Source: Gammaproteobacteria bacterium
Lineage (GTDB): Bacteria; Pseudomonadota; Gammaproteobacteria; Pseudomonadales; Azotimanducaceae
Assembly: GCA_003228415.1 (NCBI GenBank)
Contig: QIDL01000167.1
Location: forward strand, 1-7,224
DNA length: 7,224 nt
Reading direction: 5' to 3'
The notes under the pieces are model-generated. The model had not been told where the DNA came from, ran no database searches, and was given only the letters and a program-made list of their open reading frames with translations. The position numbers were made by a program, and so were the translations under genes. Positions 1 to 6,267 of this stretch are shown piece after piece. Within the stretch, counting starts at the first letter, position 1; the number at the start of each line of letters is the position of its first letter.

Positions 1-1353
1 GGCAGTGTGTTCGTCGATGGTCAGAGGTTTGAGACCAGCCCCACTGATACGGATGTGTTGAAAGGCGACGAAGTGTCAGACGAGAGTGAACTCTCGGTCG
101 GCATGATCGTGAGGGTTCGCAGTAGCTCGCAAAACGACGATGGTGAATGGATAGCTGAAAGAATCGAGTTCGATGAAGATGTCAAAGGACCGATCGACGC
201 GATTAACGGCAACGTGCTGGTGGTGCTGGGTCAGACAGTGCAGGTCATTGACGACACGATTATCGATGATGGTCTCGTTCTTGGCGATCTCGCGGTTGGT
301 GACATCCTGGAAGTCAGCGGCTATCGCACCGTGGATGATGAGATCGAGGCATCTTACCTCGAGCGCAAATTGCCTGCGGACGTGGGCGATTACGAAGTTC
401 TGGGTCAGATTCGCGAGTTGGATACGGTCAATGAGCAATTCAAAATCGGTGGCTTGACGGTGAACTATGGCCTGGCCGAACTCGATGATCTGGATGCCGG
501 GCTGGCCAACGGGCTGCTGGTTGAAGTCGAAGACGACAACAAGGCATATATGGCAGGCGATCTCGTACTCGACGCGACCAAGGTAGAAGGTGAAGACCGC
601 TTCGAGTTCGAAGACGAAGACGACAGCGAGATGGACGATGACGACAGCGATTCGGGCGAAGATGACAGCGATTCCGGCGAAGATGAGTTCGAAATCGAGG
701 GAGTGATCACCGAGATATTGAGTAGCACGGTCTTCATGCTCGGCGAAATTCAAGTCACCCACGATAGCACTACGGAATTCTCGGATGGCACCGCGGATGA
801 CCTGATGCTCGGGACACGTGTCGAGGTTAAAGGTGATCTGAGTGGTTCGAATATGGTGGCCCATGAGATCGAATTCAAATCCAAAGAAGCGGAAATCTCC
901 GGATTGCTCAATTCCGTGGATGCAGACAATGATCAGCTCACGGTAATGGGCATACTCGTACAGCTCGCTGACGGGGCTGAACTGCAGGATTCGTTGAACG
1001 GCGTCGATCCTTTCACGCTGTCTGATCTGGTAGAGGGTGATTTTGTAGAGGTCGAAGGCACAGAGGTAGACAACGTGCTGCTGGCGGGAAAGCTGGAACG
1101 CAAAGAATCTGAGGATGAGTCCGAACTCAAAGGTATGGTGGACGCATTCGATGGAACTGCGAAAACCGTCACCTTGTTCGATGAGCTGATCACGACAGAC
1201 GACCAGACCGAGTACAAAGTTGACGATTCTTCGATTAGCGCGGAAGACTTCTTTGCCAGGCTCAACGCTGGACAGTCTGTGGTAGAAGCCGAGTGGGATG
1301 GCGCTGTCGCTGACACACTGCTTCCGGTCACGGAGCTGAGTCTGAAAGACTGA
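1..1353 (+). CDS. DUF5666 multi-repeat protein, 5'-truncated by the window edge
   Basis: Function unknown. The visible 450 codons form about six consecutive beta-rich repeats of 60-75 residues of the DUF5666 type. Each has the pattern G-x-(I/V)-x...(V/L)-x-G-x-x-V, then an L-x-x-G-x-x-V-E-V-x-G core, then a hydrophobic A-x-x-(I/L)-E strand. A highly acidic Asp/Glu/Ser stretch (about 599-690) separates repeats 3 and 4. A GTG at position 7 could be read as a start, but the frame is open to the edge. The first codons (G-S-V-F-V-D-G) align with the interior G-S-I-F-V-N-D of the second DUF5666 protein in this window, so the true start with signal peptide is probably upstream and out of view. The C-terminus (A-E-W-D, then L-S-L) also matches that paralogue. 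It ends 25 nt before the DUF6502 gene and is probably cotranscribed with it. Export to the envelope is inferred from the paralogue, since no signal sequence is visible here. Confidence 0.85.
   Translation, partial: GSVFVDGQRFETSPTDTDVLKGDEVSDESELSVGMIVRVRSSSQNDDGEWIAERIEFDEDVKGPIDAINGNVLVVLGQTVQVIDDTIIDDGLVLGDLAVGDILEVSGYRTVDDEIEASYLERKLPADVGDYEVLGQIRELDTVNEQFKIGGLTVNYGLAELDDLDAGLANGLLVEVEDDNKAYMAGDLVLDATKVEGEDRFEFEDEDDSEMDDDDSDSGEDDSDSGEDEFEIEGVITEILSSTVFMLGEIQVTHDSTTEFSDGTADDLMLGTRVEVKGDLSGSNMVAHEIEFKSKEAEISGLLNSVDADNDQLTVMGILVQLADGAELQDSLNGVDPFTLSDLVEGDFVEVEGTEVDNVLLAGKLERKESEDESELKGMVDAFDGTAKTVTLFDELITTDDQTEYKVDDSSISAEDFFARLNAGQSVVEAEWDGAVADTLLPVTELSLKD
643..684 (+). repeat. Two-copy 21-bp tandem repeat encoding acidic D-S-D-S-G-E-D units
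   Basis: Two adjacent 21-bp copies (643-663 and 664-684) differ at a single base, and both encode Asp-Ser-Asp-Ser-Gly-Glu-Asp. They form the core of a longer acidic linker (about 599-690) between DUF5666 repeats 3 and 4 of the first protein. Such Asp/Ser-rich runs can bind divalent cations or act as flexible spacers, but neither role is shown here. The near-identity suggests recent slippage or duplication. Confidence 0.85.
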
Positions 1354-1370
1354 TCGGGTCTTCCATGAAG

Positions 1371-1375
1371 AAGGA
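1371..1375 (+). promoter_or_regulatory. Ribosome binding site for the DUF6502 gene
   Basis: AAGGA lies 3 nt before the ATG at 1379, within the purine-rich run GAAGAAGGAA. It supports that ATG. The other nearby ATG (1365) is out of frame with the gene. The spacing is a little short. Confidence 0.5.
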
Positions 1376-1378
1376 ACC

Positions 1379-2227
1379 ATGTCGATAGAACGCAAACTCC
1401 TGGATGCAGCACGGCGGATCTTGTATCCGCTCGTGCGCATCCTGTTGCGTAACGGCATACCTTCCGATGCCCTGACAGAGATGGTTCGGCAGACCTATGT
1501 GGATGTAGCGGAAGCCGAGTTCGCCATTGATGGAAAACGCCAGACCGCTGCACGTATCTCGGTGATTACGGGTTTGAATCGCAAAGAGGTTGCGCGCCTT
1601 CGGAGCACTGATTCGCTATCCAGGGATGATGCAGTGCGCTGGAATCGCGCAGCCACGGTGTTGGGAGCGTGGCTGCGAGACGCTGCTTTTCTGGATCGTA
1701 AAGGTGATCCGCTGGATCTGCCTTTCGAAGATGGTGAGCCTTCGTTCACCGTGCTGGTGAAGAAACACAGCGGTGATATGCAGCCGCGGGCCATTGCCGA
1801 TGAGTTGCTGCGGGTCGGTGCTGTCGAAGAGGTAGATGGTAAACTCCGGATGACCACTCGCGGCTACGTTCCGGCGGGCGATCCGGACAGTGTGGCCGAG
1901 ATTCTCGGCATCGATACGGCGGAGTTCATCGAGACCATAGACCACAACATGCATGCCGGTGCAGACGACAAGCTATTCCAACTGAAAGTGCTTTCGGACA
2001 ACGTACCTGTCAGGTATATGGATGAATTTAATGCCTACTCACGGCGTTTGTCCCGGCCCGTTCTGGAAGAGTTGAACCGATGGTTGGCCGAGCGGGACCT
2101 GCAGAGAGACTGGTCCGGGGAAGATGATAGGGCGGTACTGGGGCTGGGTATTTATCAGATTAATCGGCCAGCGGAACGGCCCGCGGCCAATGAGCCGGAT
2201 GAGGATTCGGAAGAATCCAGGGAATGA
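1379..2227 (+). CDS. DUF6502 family protein, possible DNA-binding regulator
   Basis: A 282-residue cytoplasmic protein with no signal peptide or membrane segment, of the usual length for DUF6502. The N-terminal third has the recognisable family signature: A-R-R-I-L-Y-P-L-V-R-I-L-L-R-N-G (residues 11-26), a helix around 29-47 containing Y-V-D-V-A, then T-A-A-R-I-S-V-I-T-G-L-N-R-K-E-V (56-71). The last segment reads like a helix-turn-helix with a turn at T-G-L. The middle (about 95-170) could be a second winged or mixed alpha/beta domain. The C-terminus (after about 215) is helical and ends in a Pro/Glu/Asp-rich tail. It lies 25 nt after one DUF5666 gene, and its stop overlaps or touches the start region of another, so the three are probably coexpressed. 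A regulatory role toward its neighbours is inferred from the HTH-like pattern and position. No target or ligand can be named. Confidence 0.85.
   Translation: MSIERKLLDAARRILYPLVRILLRNGIPSDALTEMVRQTYVDVAEAEFAIDGKRQTAARISVITGLNRKEVARLRSTDSLSRDDAVRWNRAATVLGAWLRDAAFLDRKGDPLDLPFEDGEPSFTVLVKKHSGDMQPRAIADELLRVGAVEEVDGKLRMTTRGYVPAGDPDSVAEILGIDTAEFIETIDHNMHAGADDKLFQLKVLSDNVPVRYMDEFNAYSRRLSRPVLEELNRWLAERDLQRDWSGEDDRAVLGLGIYQINRPAERPAANEPDEDSEESRE
2219..2223 (+). promoter_or_regulatory. Ribosome binding site that decides the lipoprotein start
   Basis: AGGGA lies inside the last codons of the DUF6502 gene. It abuts the ATG at 2224 with no spacer but sits 6 nt from the in-frame ATG at 2230. This favours 2230, which also gives a cleaner signal peptide (M-K-Y-R). 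Its location implies translational coupling with the upstream gene. Confidence 0.6.
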
Positions 2228-2229
2228 CC

Positions 2230-2280
2230 ATGAAATATCGAAGTAGCGTGGCTCTGTTGGTATTGGCGCTTACTGCCTGT
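2230..2280 (+). other. Lipoprotein signal peptide and lipobox Cys
   Basis: This codes for M-K-Y-R-S-S-V-A-L-L-V-L-A-L-T-A-C. It has a short basic n-region, a hydrophobic h-region of Val/Ala/Leu, and a lipobox L-T-A-C whose Cys codon TGT is at 2278-2280. Signal peptidase II processing is the expected route in Gram-negative bacteria. Confidence 0.85.
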
Positions 2281-3801
2281 GGCGGTGGCGGCAGCACCAC
2301 TGTGGTTGGCACAACCGGTGGCGGAAGCGGTGTCGTGGGTGGTGGCACGACCGGCGGTGGCACGACGGGTGGTGGTACGACGGGCGGCAGCGGTGGAGGT
2401 ACACCGGCAAACTCCCCGTTTACTTTCGATACCGGCATTGGCGGCAGCGGCGGATTGATCGGTGATATAGATGGATTCGGTAGCATCTTCGTGAATGATC
2501 TGGAGATGGATACCACCGACGCGGACTTCTTCATCGAAGGTGAACCGGGCTCGGAATCGGATCTCGAGGTAGGTCATTACGTCGTCGTGGTGGGCGATCT
2601 TGGCAGCCTGGATGCGGATGAAGTTTACTACCGTTCCAATCTCAAGGGCCCGGTTTCGGCGCCGCCATTGGAAATTGATCCGTTGACTGGTCGCTATGAA
2701 CTCACTGTCATGGGGCAGAAGGTATTGACCGTTGCCTCTACCCGCTTCAACGGCATTCTGGTGGGGCACATCGTCGAGGGTGATGAACTCGAAGTCAGCG
2801 GCGCGATCGACAGCACTGGCCAGGTGATTGCGACCTACATCGAACTCGAGAACATGCTCTCTGAGTACAAGGCCGTCGGGTTCGTCGCAAGTCTCGACAC
2901 GGGGGCCATGACGTTCGATCTGGGCGGCCTCGCGGTCGACTACTCGTCGGCTGCGTTGTCAGAGTTCGAAGGTGCAAGCGTTGCCGAAGGTCAACTCGTG
3001 GAAGTCCGTGTGGCCCCGGCCGATTTCACATCGCCGCCCGCTTCGGCGCTCGTTGCCGAGTTGGAACTGCTTCCTGAGCCGGTGATCGGAGAAGGGGCCG
3101 AGGTGGAGGTTGAGGGCTACATCAACGGCTTCGTCTCCGCGACCGAATTCTCTGTGAATGGGATAGCGGTGACCACCAATGGCAGCACGTTGTACGAAAA
3201 TGGTGGTGTCACCTCCCTTGGATCCGATGTCAAAGTTGAAGTGGAAGGAATTGCCAATGCGTCGGGCGTGATCGTGGCTGACGAGATTGAGTTCAAAACG
3301 GACAACGCCATCCGGGTGGAAGGACAGGTCACCGCGGTGAGTGTGGTCACAGCCAATTCCGGTACTGTCAGCACAGCACAGGGCGTCACGTTTGAAATCC
3401 GTGCCAGCACGGAGTTTGAAGACGACACCAGCGGCGGTGGGGTAGATCCTTTCACACTGAACGATCTCATGGTGGGAGACCGCATCGGCGTACGCGGCAT
3501 CCTCGATGGAACTACCGTGGTGGCAGTGGAACTGGAGCGGGAAGATGCCAATACCAGCGCGTTGTTGCGAGGGCCGTTGACCGAGGTACCCGACCCTGCA
3601 ACCAATACTGTGGAGATTCTTGGTAACACCTTGAATGAGCAGAGTGGCATAACCGAGTATCAGGATGTCGATGAGAACACGGTGACCCGCACTCAGTTTT
3701 ACAACCTCCTCCAGGTCGATGTGCCTCTGAAAGCGGAATGGGATGACTTCAGCAGTCTTTCAGACACAGTTGACAGTCTGAGTCTCGAAGAAGACGACTA
3801 G
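2230..3801 (+). CDS. DUF5666 multi-repeat predicted lipoprotein
   Basis: A 523-residue secreted protein of unknown function. Residues 1-17 form a lipoprotein signal peptide: basic M-K-Y-R, a hydrophobic core, and lipobox L-T-A-C with Cys17 as the predicted lipidation site. A Gly/Thr/Val-rich low-complexity linker follows (about 18-58). After it come six DUF5666-type beta repeats with the recurrent core L-x-x-G-x-x-(V/L)-x-V-x-G, for example L-E-V-G-H-Y-V-V-V-V-G and L-M-V-G-D-R-I-G-V-R-G. The residue after Cys17 is Gly rather than Asp, which is compatible with sorting to the outer membrane. The protein matches the first DUF5666 gene repeat by repeat, including V-D-P-F-T-L in repeat 5 and A-E-W-D near the C-terminus, but lacks its acidic insert. 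The ATG at 2230 is preferred over 2224 on ribosome-site spacing. DUF5666 domains are OB-like small beta folds by general description, with no established activity, so a binding or scaffold role is only a guess. Confidence 0.88.
   Translation: MKYRSSVALLVLALTACGGGGSTTVVGTTGGGSGVVGGGTTGGGTTGGGTTGGSGGGTPANSPFTFDTGIGGSGGLIGDIDGFGSIFVNDLEMDTTDADFFIEGEPGSESDLEVGHYVVVVGDLGSLDADEVYYRSNLKGPVSAPPLEIDPLTGRYELTVMGQKVLTVASTRFNGILVGHIVEGDELEVSGAIDSTGQVIATYIELENMLSEYKAVGFVASLDTGAMTFDLGGLAVDYSSAALSEFEGASVAEGQLVEVRVAPADFTSPPASALVAELELLPEPVIGEGAEVEVEGYINGFVSATEFSVNGIAVTTNGSTLYENGGVTSLGSDVKVEVEGIANASGVIVADEIEFKTDNAIRVEGQVTAVSVVTANSGTVSTAQGVTFEIRASTEFEDDTSGGGVDPFTLNDLMVGDRIGVRGILDGTTVVAVELEREDANTSALLRGPLTEVPDPATNTVEILGNTLNEQSGITEYQDVDENTVTRTQFYNLLQVDVPLKAEWDDFSSLSDTVDSLSLEEDD
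2341..2385 (+). repeat. Three-copy 15-bp tandem repeat in the Gly/Thr linker
   Basis: Three consecutive 15-bp units (2341-2355, 2356-2370, 2371-2385) of the form GGTGGYACGACSGGY each encode Gly-Gly-Thr-Thr-Gly. They lie just after the lipidated Cys and are flanked by further degenerate Gly-rich sequence (2281-2400). They would form a flexible tether between the membrane anchor and the repeat domains. Copy number may vary between strains by slippage. Confidence 0.85.
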
Positions 3802-3904
3802 AGCGAATTACAACTTCAGACTCAGGTGCAACTGGTCATGGTTCAGGCCGGCTGACGAAGTTTTCCGGTTGACGGTGAATGCACTGATCGTCGGGCTTTC
3901 GCGG

Positions 3905-4504
3905 CTAATAACTGGATGCTTCTTTGCGGGCAGCGAGTTCGCAAAGGGTGGTGACGATGAGTTTTCGCTCCGCCTCCTTGACCCGCTCTTCCAGAGACTC
4001 CTCGTTGTCGTTGGCTCTGACAGGCACCCGCGCCTGGGCCAGTATCGGACCGGTATCGTAGTCGGCGTCCACCAGATGCACGGTCGCACCGGTTTCGGAA
4101 TCTCCTGCCCGAAGCACCGCAGCGTGAACTTTGCGACCAAAAAACCCCTGCCCGCCGTACCTCGGTAACAGCGCCGGGTGAGTGTTCAGAATGTGATTTC
4201 GATAGCGGTCGAGGGTTTTCGGACCGAGCTTTTTCATATAGCCCGTGAGCAGCACCCAGTGCGCGCCGGATTCGACCAGCGCCGCTTCGATAGCGCCATC
4301 GAGCACGTCCTCGCCGGGATGCGTTTTGAGGCTCAGGTGCACGGTGTCGATACCGTGAGTATGAGCACGCTTCAAGGCTCCCGACTGACTGTTGTTGCTG
4401 ACAACGAGGCTGATCTCGGCGGGTAGCACACCACTTTCGCTGGCATCGATCACCGCCTGCAGGATCGAGCCACCGTGAGAGGCGAGGGCGGCGATGCGCA
4501 TCAT
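3905..4504 (-). CDS. purN: PurN-type phosphoribosylglycinamide formyltransferase
   Basis: PurN transfers a formyl group from 10-formyltetrahydrofolate to glycinamide ribonucleotide, the third step of de novo purine synthesis, in the cytoplasm. The 199-residue product has the family length. The catalytic set of E. coli PurN (Asn106, His108, Asp144) is matched by Asn107 and His109 in L-N-T-H-P-A-L-L-P and Asp150 in D-A-D-Y-D-T-G-P. The N-terminal substrate loop reads S-H-G-G-S-I-L-Q where E. coli has S-G-N-G-S-N-L-Q, so one conserved Asn is Ile. The segment after the catalytic His reads Y-G-G-Q-G-F-F-G-R-K-V-H, recalling a PurN variant I remember from Bacteroidetes. The start at 4504 forms an ATGA overlap with the hotdog gene stop and has AGGA 7 nt upstream; a second ATG follows directly. 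There is no purM beside it, unlike the E. coli purMN pair. The 103-bp convergent gap on its 3' side (3802-3904) shows no strong hairpin-plus-U-tract terminator. A related formyltransferase with another substrate is possible. Confidence 0.82.
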   Translation of the reverse strand: MMRIAALASHGGSILQAVIDASESGVLPAEISLVVSNNSQSGALKRAHTHGIDTVHLSLKTHPGEDVLDGAIEAALVESGAHWVLLTGYMKKLGPKTLDRYRNHILNTHPALLPRYGGQGFFGRKVHAAVLRAGDSETGATVHLVDADYDTGPILAQARVPVRANDNEESLEERVKEAERKLIVTTLCELAARKEASSY

Positions 4505-5277
4505 TCGGCGATCCTGAATATGGCTGTATGAAAAATTTCCGTGGTAAGCACCTCGAGCCTGGTATAGGTGACATAGAGACGCAGGAACTGATGGCCTTTC
4601 TTCTCCCATTTCTCCAGCGGTACAGCATTCACAGCCAGCGAATCACCCACCCGTACCAGTTCCCGAAATCGTATCTCGGAGCCGGCATGGATCCAGGCCG
4701 GCATGAGGTACTCACGAGTGAGCGTCTGATTCGCCACCGATAAAAGCCAGTGTGGATGCGCCACATGCCGATACACGGGCAGCTCATCGGAGATCTGCTC
4801 GGCATAGATCCGATTCTTGTCGGTAACCACCTGGAAGTGCCACTCAGGGAAAGGCTCGCCTTCGGTGATCGTATCCCAGCCCATTTCGACCCGGTCGGTG
4901 GCTCTGGTTGGTGCATCGAATACCGACGTATCTTCCGGATCGGGCAGCACCTCCGGTAAGGTAGAGCGGATTTCTGCCAGCAGCGAACCGTTCTGATCAT
5001 GGCCCTGCGTCAGGTAGCCGCCGTCGTCGTTCTCTTCGAGCGTGACGGTGATCCGGTCGCCGTGGTAGGCAGGCTTGAAAAATCGAGTCTGATTGAGTGA
5101 TCTGGTCAGCCAGGTTTCACCAAAACGCTCCACCAGTGGATGAGACAAGTGTCCGAATACAGCCACACCCGGCACCAGCGCACCCTTGAACCCATATTTC
5201 CGGGCGATCTCGTCGCTGTGAATCTTGTTATCGTGTGCCTCGGAGAAGTTCCGGGCCTCGACTTCGTAGATACTCAT
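4501..5277 (-). CDS. MaoC-like hotdog-fold protein, probable double hotdog
   Basis: MaoC-like proteins are typically (R)-specific enoyl-CoA hydratases, 3-hydroxyacyl dehydratases or related acyl-thioester binders. This 258-residue protein is long enough for two hotdog domains. The N-terminal half carries the family hallmark at residues 15-38, H-D-N-K-I-H-S-D, then Y-G-F-K-G-A-L-V-P-G, comparable to the D-x-N-P-(I/L)-H ... G-x-x-x-P-G pattern of hydratases. The C-terminal half (about 170-258) has hotdog-like strands with G-S-E-I-R-F-R-E-L-V-R-V-G-D-S-L. Measured from His20, the catalytic Asp of classical hydratases should be 5 residues upstream, where this protein has His15; Asp16 is 4 upstream. 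Activity is therefore uncertain. The start is ambiguous: ATG at 5277 (M-S-I-Y-E-V) is chosen because it begins the domain directly and has GGTG close upstream, but ATGs at 5286 and 5289 are possible. Longer starts would run into the divergent ATPase gene. It overlaps purN by 4 nt. Confidence 0.8.
   Translation of the reverse strand: MSIYEVEARNFSEAHDNKIHSDEIARKYGFKGALVPGVAVFGHLSHPLVERFGETWLTRSLNQTRFFKPAYHGDRITVTLEENDDGGYLTQGHDQNGSLLAEIRSTLPEVLPDPEDTSVFDAPTRATDRVEMGWDTITEGEPFPEWHFQVVTDKNRIYAEQISDELPVYRHVAHPHWLLSVANQTLTREYLMPAWIHAGSEIRFRELVRVGDSLAVNAVPLEKWEKKGHQFLRLYVTYTRLEVLTTEIFHTAIFRIAE
4512..4515 (-). promoter_or_regulatory. Ribosome binding site for purN
   Basis: On the minus strand AGGA lies within the last codons of the hotdog gene, 7 nt before the ATG at 4504 and 10 nt before the adjacent ATG at 4501. 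This favours 4504 and fits translational coupling. Confidence 0.5.
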
Positions 5278-5370
5278 TCCCACCATCATACGATTGCTAC
5301 ATGAGTATTCTGACGGATCGGTGGATAATGGAAAGCCCGTATTCCTACTGAGTAACCAGGGCCGGATATC
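5278..5370. promoter_or_regulatory. Divergent intergenic region, promoters for both operons expected here
   Basis: This 93-bp gap separates the starts of the hotdog/purN unit (leftward) and the ATPase pair (rightward), so both probably have promoters here. For the rightward unit GATAAT at 5324-5329 is one mismatch from a consensus -10, about 41 nt before the GTG start, but no good -35 lies at 16-18 bp. AGGG at 5358-5361, 9 nt before the GTG at 5371, is its likely ribosome site. For the leftward unit no convincing promoter is visible. An 8-bp inverted repeat (5270-5277 with 5301-5308) overlaps the leftward start codon. Confidence 0.4.
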
Positions 5371-6267
5371 GTGTTTGAAGAGCGATTGATCATTGTCAGC
5401 GGCAAAGGCGGTGTCGGTAAGACATCCATAGCCGCTGCTATTGCGCGCCATTGCGCGCAATTTCGATCCACCGTATTGGTGACCTTCGACAGCCAGAATG
5501 AACGCCATCCGTTCCTCGATGTGCCGCTCGGCTATCAGCCGGTGGTGGCAGCGCCAGGGCTTTCGGTGTTGCGGGTGGATGCTTTGGCGGCGATCCGAGA
5601 GTACGTTCGCCGCAAAATGCCCTTCTCCGGCCTTTATGACGCAGTTCTAAAAAGCCGGATGTTCCGAGATTTCGCCGAAGCCTCACCGGGCTTCGAGGAG
5701 CTCATGTGTCTCGGTAAGCTCAACGATCTGGCGACGGCCTCGAAGTTTGAGCAGGTAGTACTTGATGCGCCATCAACGGGTCATCTCAAAACGCTGATCG
5801 ATGTTCCGAAGGCAACCTTGGAAGCAGTGAGGGTTGGACCGCTCAATCACAATGCTCGCAGGATTCAGGACCTGTTGCTCGACCCGGAGCGCACCAGAGT
5901 CGTATTGGCAGCGTTGCCCGAAGAGATGGCGGTGACGGAAGCCCTGGAGCTGCGGAATTTTTGTCGGGACAGGCGGATGAACGTTGGCCCGGTTATCCTC
6001 AATCAGTGGGTTCCAGATCGGTTTGCCGTCGAAGAGATCGAGAATCTGCGCAATCTGGAAAACCCCACCGACGCCCTCCGCGCTGCCATAGACTGCTCGG
6101 TCGCGGAGTTCGAACTGGCGCAAAGCCAACGTCACGCAGCGGCCATGCTGAGTGCAGCGGGCGTTGACTACTGGCGGCTCAAACGTTGCGTTAATCATCA
6201 ACCCCAGGCTCTGATCGCTCAGCTCACCAACGATATCGAAAAAATAGTGTTTCCCCCTCATGACTGA
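5371..6267 (+). CDS. ArsA/Get3-family ATPase, Rv3679 (BagA)-like subunit
   Basis: A 298-residue soluble P-loop ATPase of the ArsA/Get3 (SIMIBI) class. The deviant Walker A loop is G-K-G-G-V-G-K-T-S (residues 11-19), with the signature Lys12 that in Get3/ArsA reaches across the dimer to the partner's nucleotide. Switch I is around T-F-D-S-Q (38-42), with Asp40 where family members have the T-D-P Asp. Switch II is D-A-P-S-T-G-H (132-138), equivalent to D-T-A-P-T-G-H. A-S-P-G-F-E-E-L-M (about 107-115) and A-L-P-E-E-M-A-V-T-E-A resemble the corresponding segments of M. tuberculosis Rv3679. The C-x-x-C zinc motif of eukaryotic Get3 is absent. The GTG start is chosen because the P-loop follows within ten residues and AGGG lies 9 nt upstream. 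It overlaps the next ATPase gene by 8 nt, so the two products probably form a heterodimer. The substrate is unknown. A tail-anchored or other membrane-protein targeting role, or an anion-linked one, is by family analogy only. Confidence 0.85.
   Translation: MFEERLIIVSGKGGVGKTSIAAAIARHCAQFRSTVLVTFDSQNERHPFLDVPLGYQPVVAAPGLSVLRVDALAAIREYVRRKMPFSGLYDAVLKSRMFRDFAEASPGFEELMCLGKLNDLATASKFEQVVLDAPSTGHLKTLIDVPKATLEAVRVGPLNHNARRIQDLLLDPERTRVVLAALPEEMAVTEALELRNFCRDRRMNVGPVILNQWVPDRFAVEEIENLRNLENPTDALRAAIDCSVAEFELAQSQRHAAAMLSAAGVDYWRLKRCVNHQPQALIAQLTNDIEKIVFPPHD

Noticed and set aside
76..1458. A long minus-strand open frame (460 codons) opposite the first DUF5666 gene
   Set aside because: It is antisense to a well-formed repeat protein, has no recognisable domain, and its His/Arg/Phe-rich composition is what reverse reading of Asp/Glu-rich codons produces.
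2155..2769. Minus-strand open frames, including a Pro-rich one, opposite the lipoprotein N-terminus
   Set aside because: The proline and alanine runs are the reverse reading of the Gly/Thr linker. The plus-strand frame has a signal peptide and conserved repeats.
3802..3904. A bidirectional terminator between the convergent lipoprotein and purN genes
   Set aside because: I looked for a GC-rich stem followed by a T run on either strand and found only short imperfect pairings such as GACG/CGTC, not enough to call.
4505..4609. A longer PurN starting at 4609
   Set aside because: The extra 35 residues read through the end of the hotdog gene and do not resemble PurN. The family N-terminus starts at M-R-I-A, where an ATGA overlap and a ribosome site are found.
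5278..5508. Longer starts for the hotdog protein, adding up to 77 residues
   Set aside because: The extension would run through the divergent promoter region and into the P-loop codons of the ATPase gene, and it shows no hotdog-family sequence. The domain begins at M-S-I-Y.
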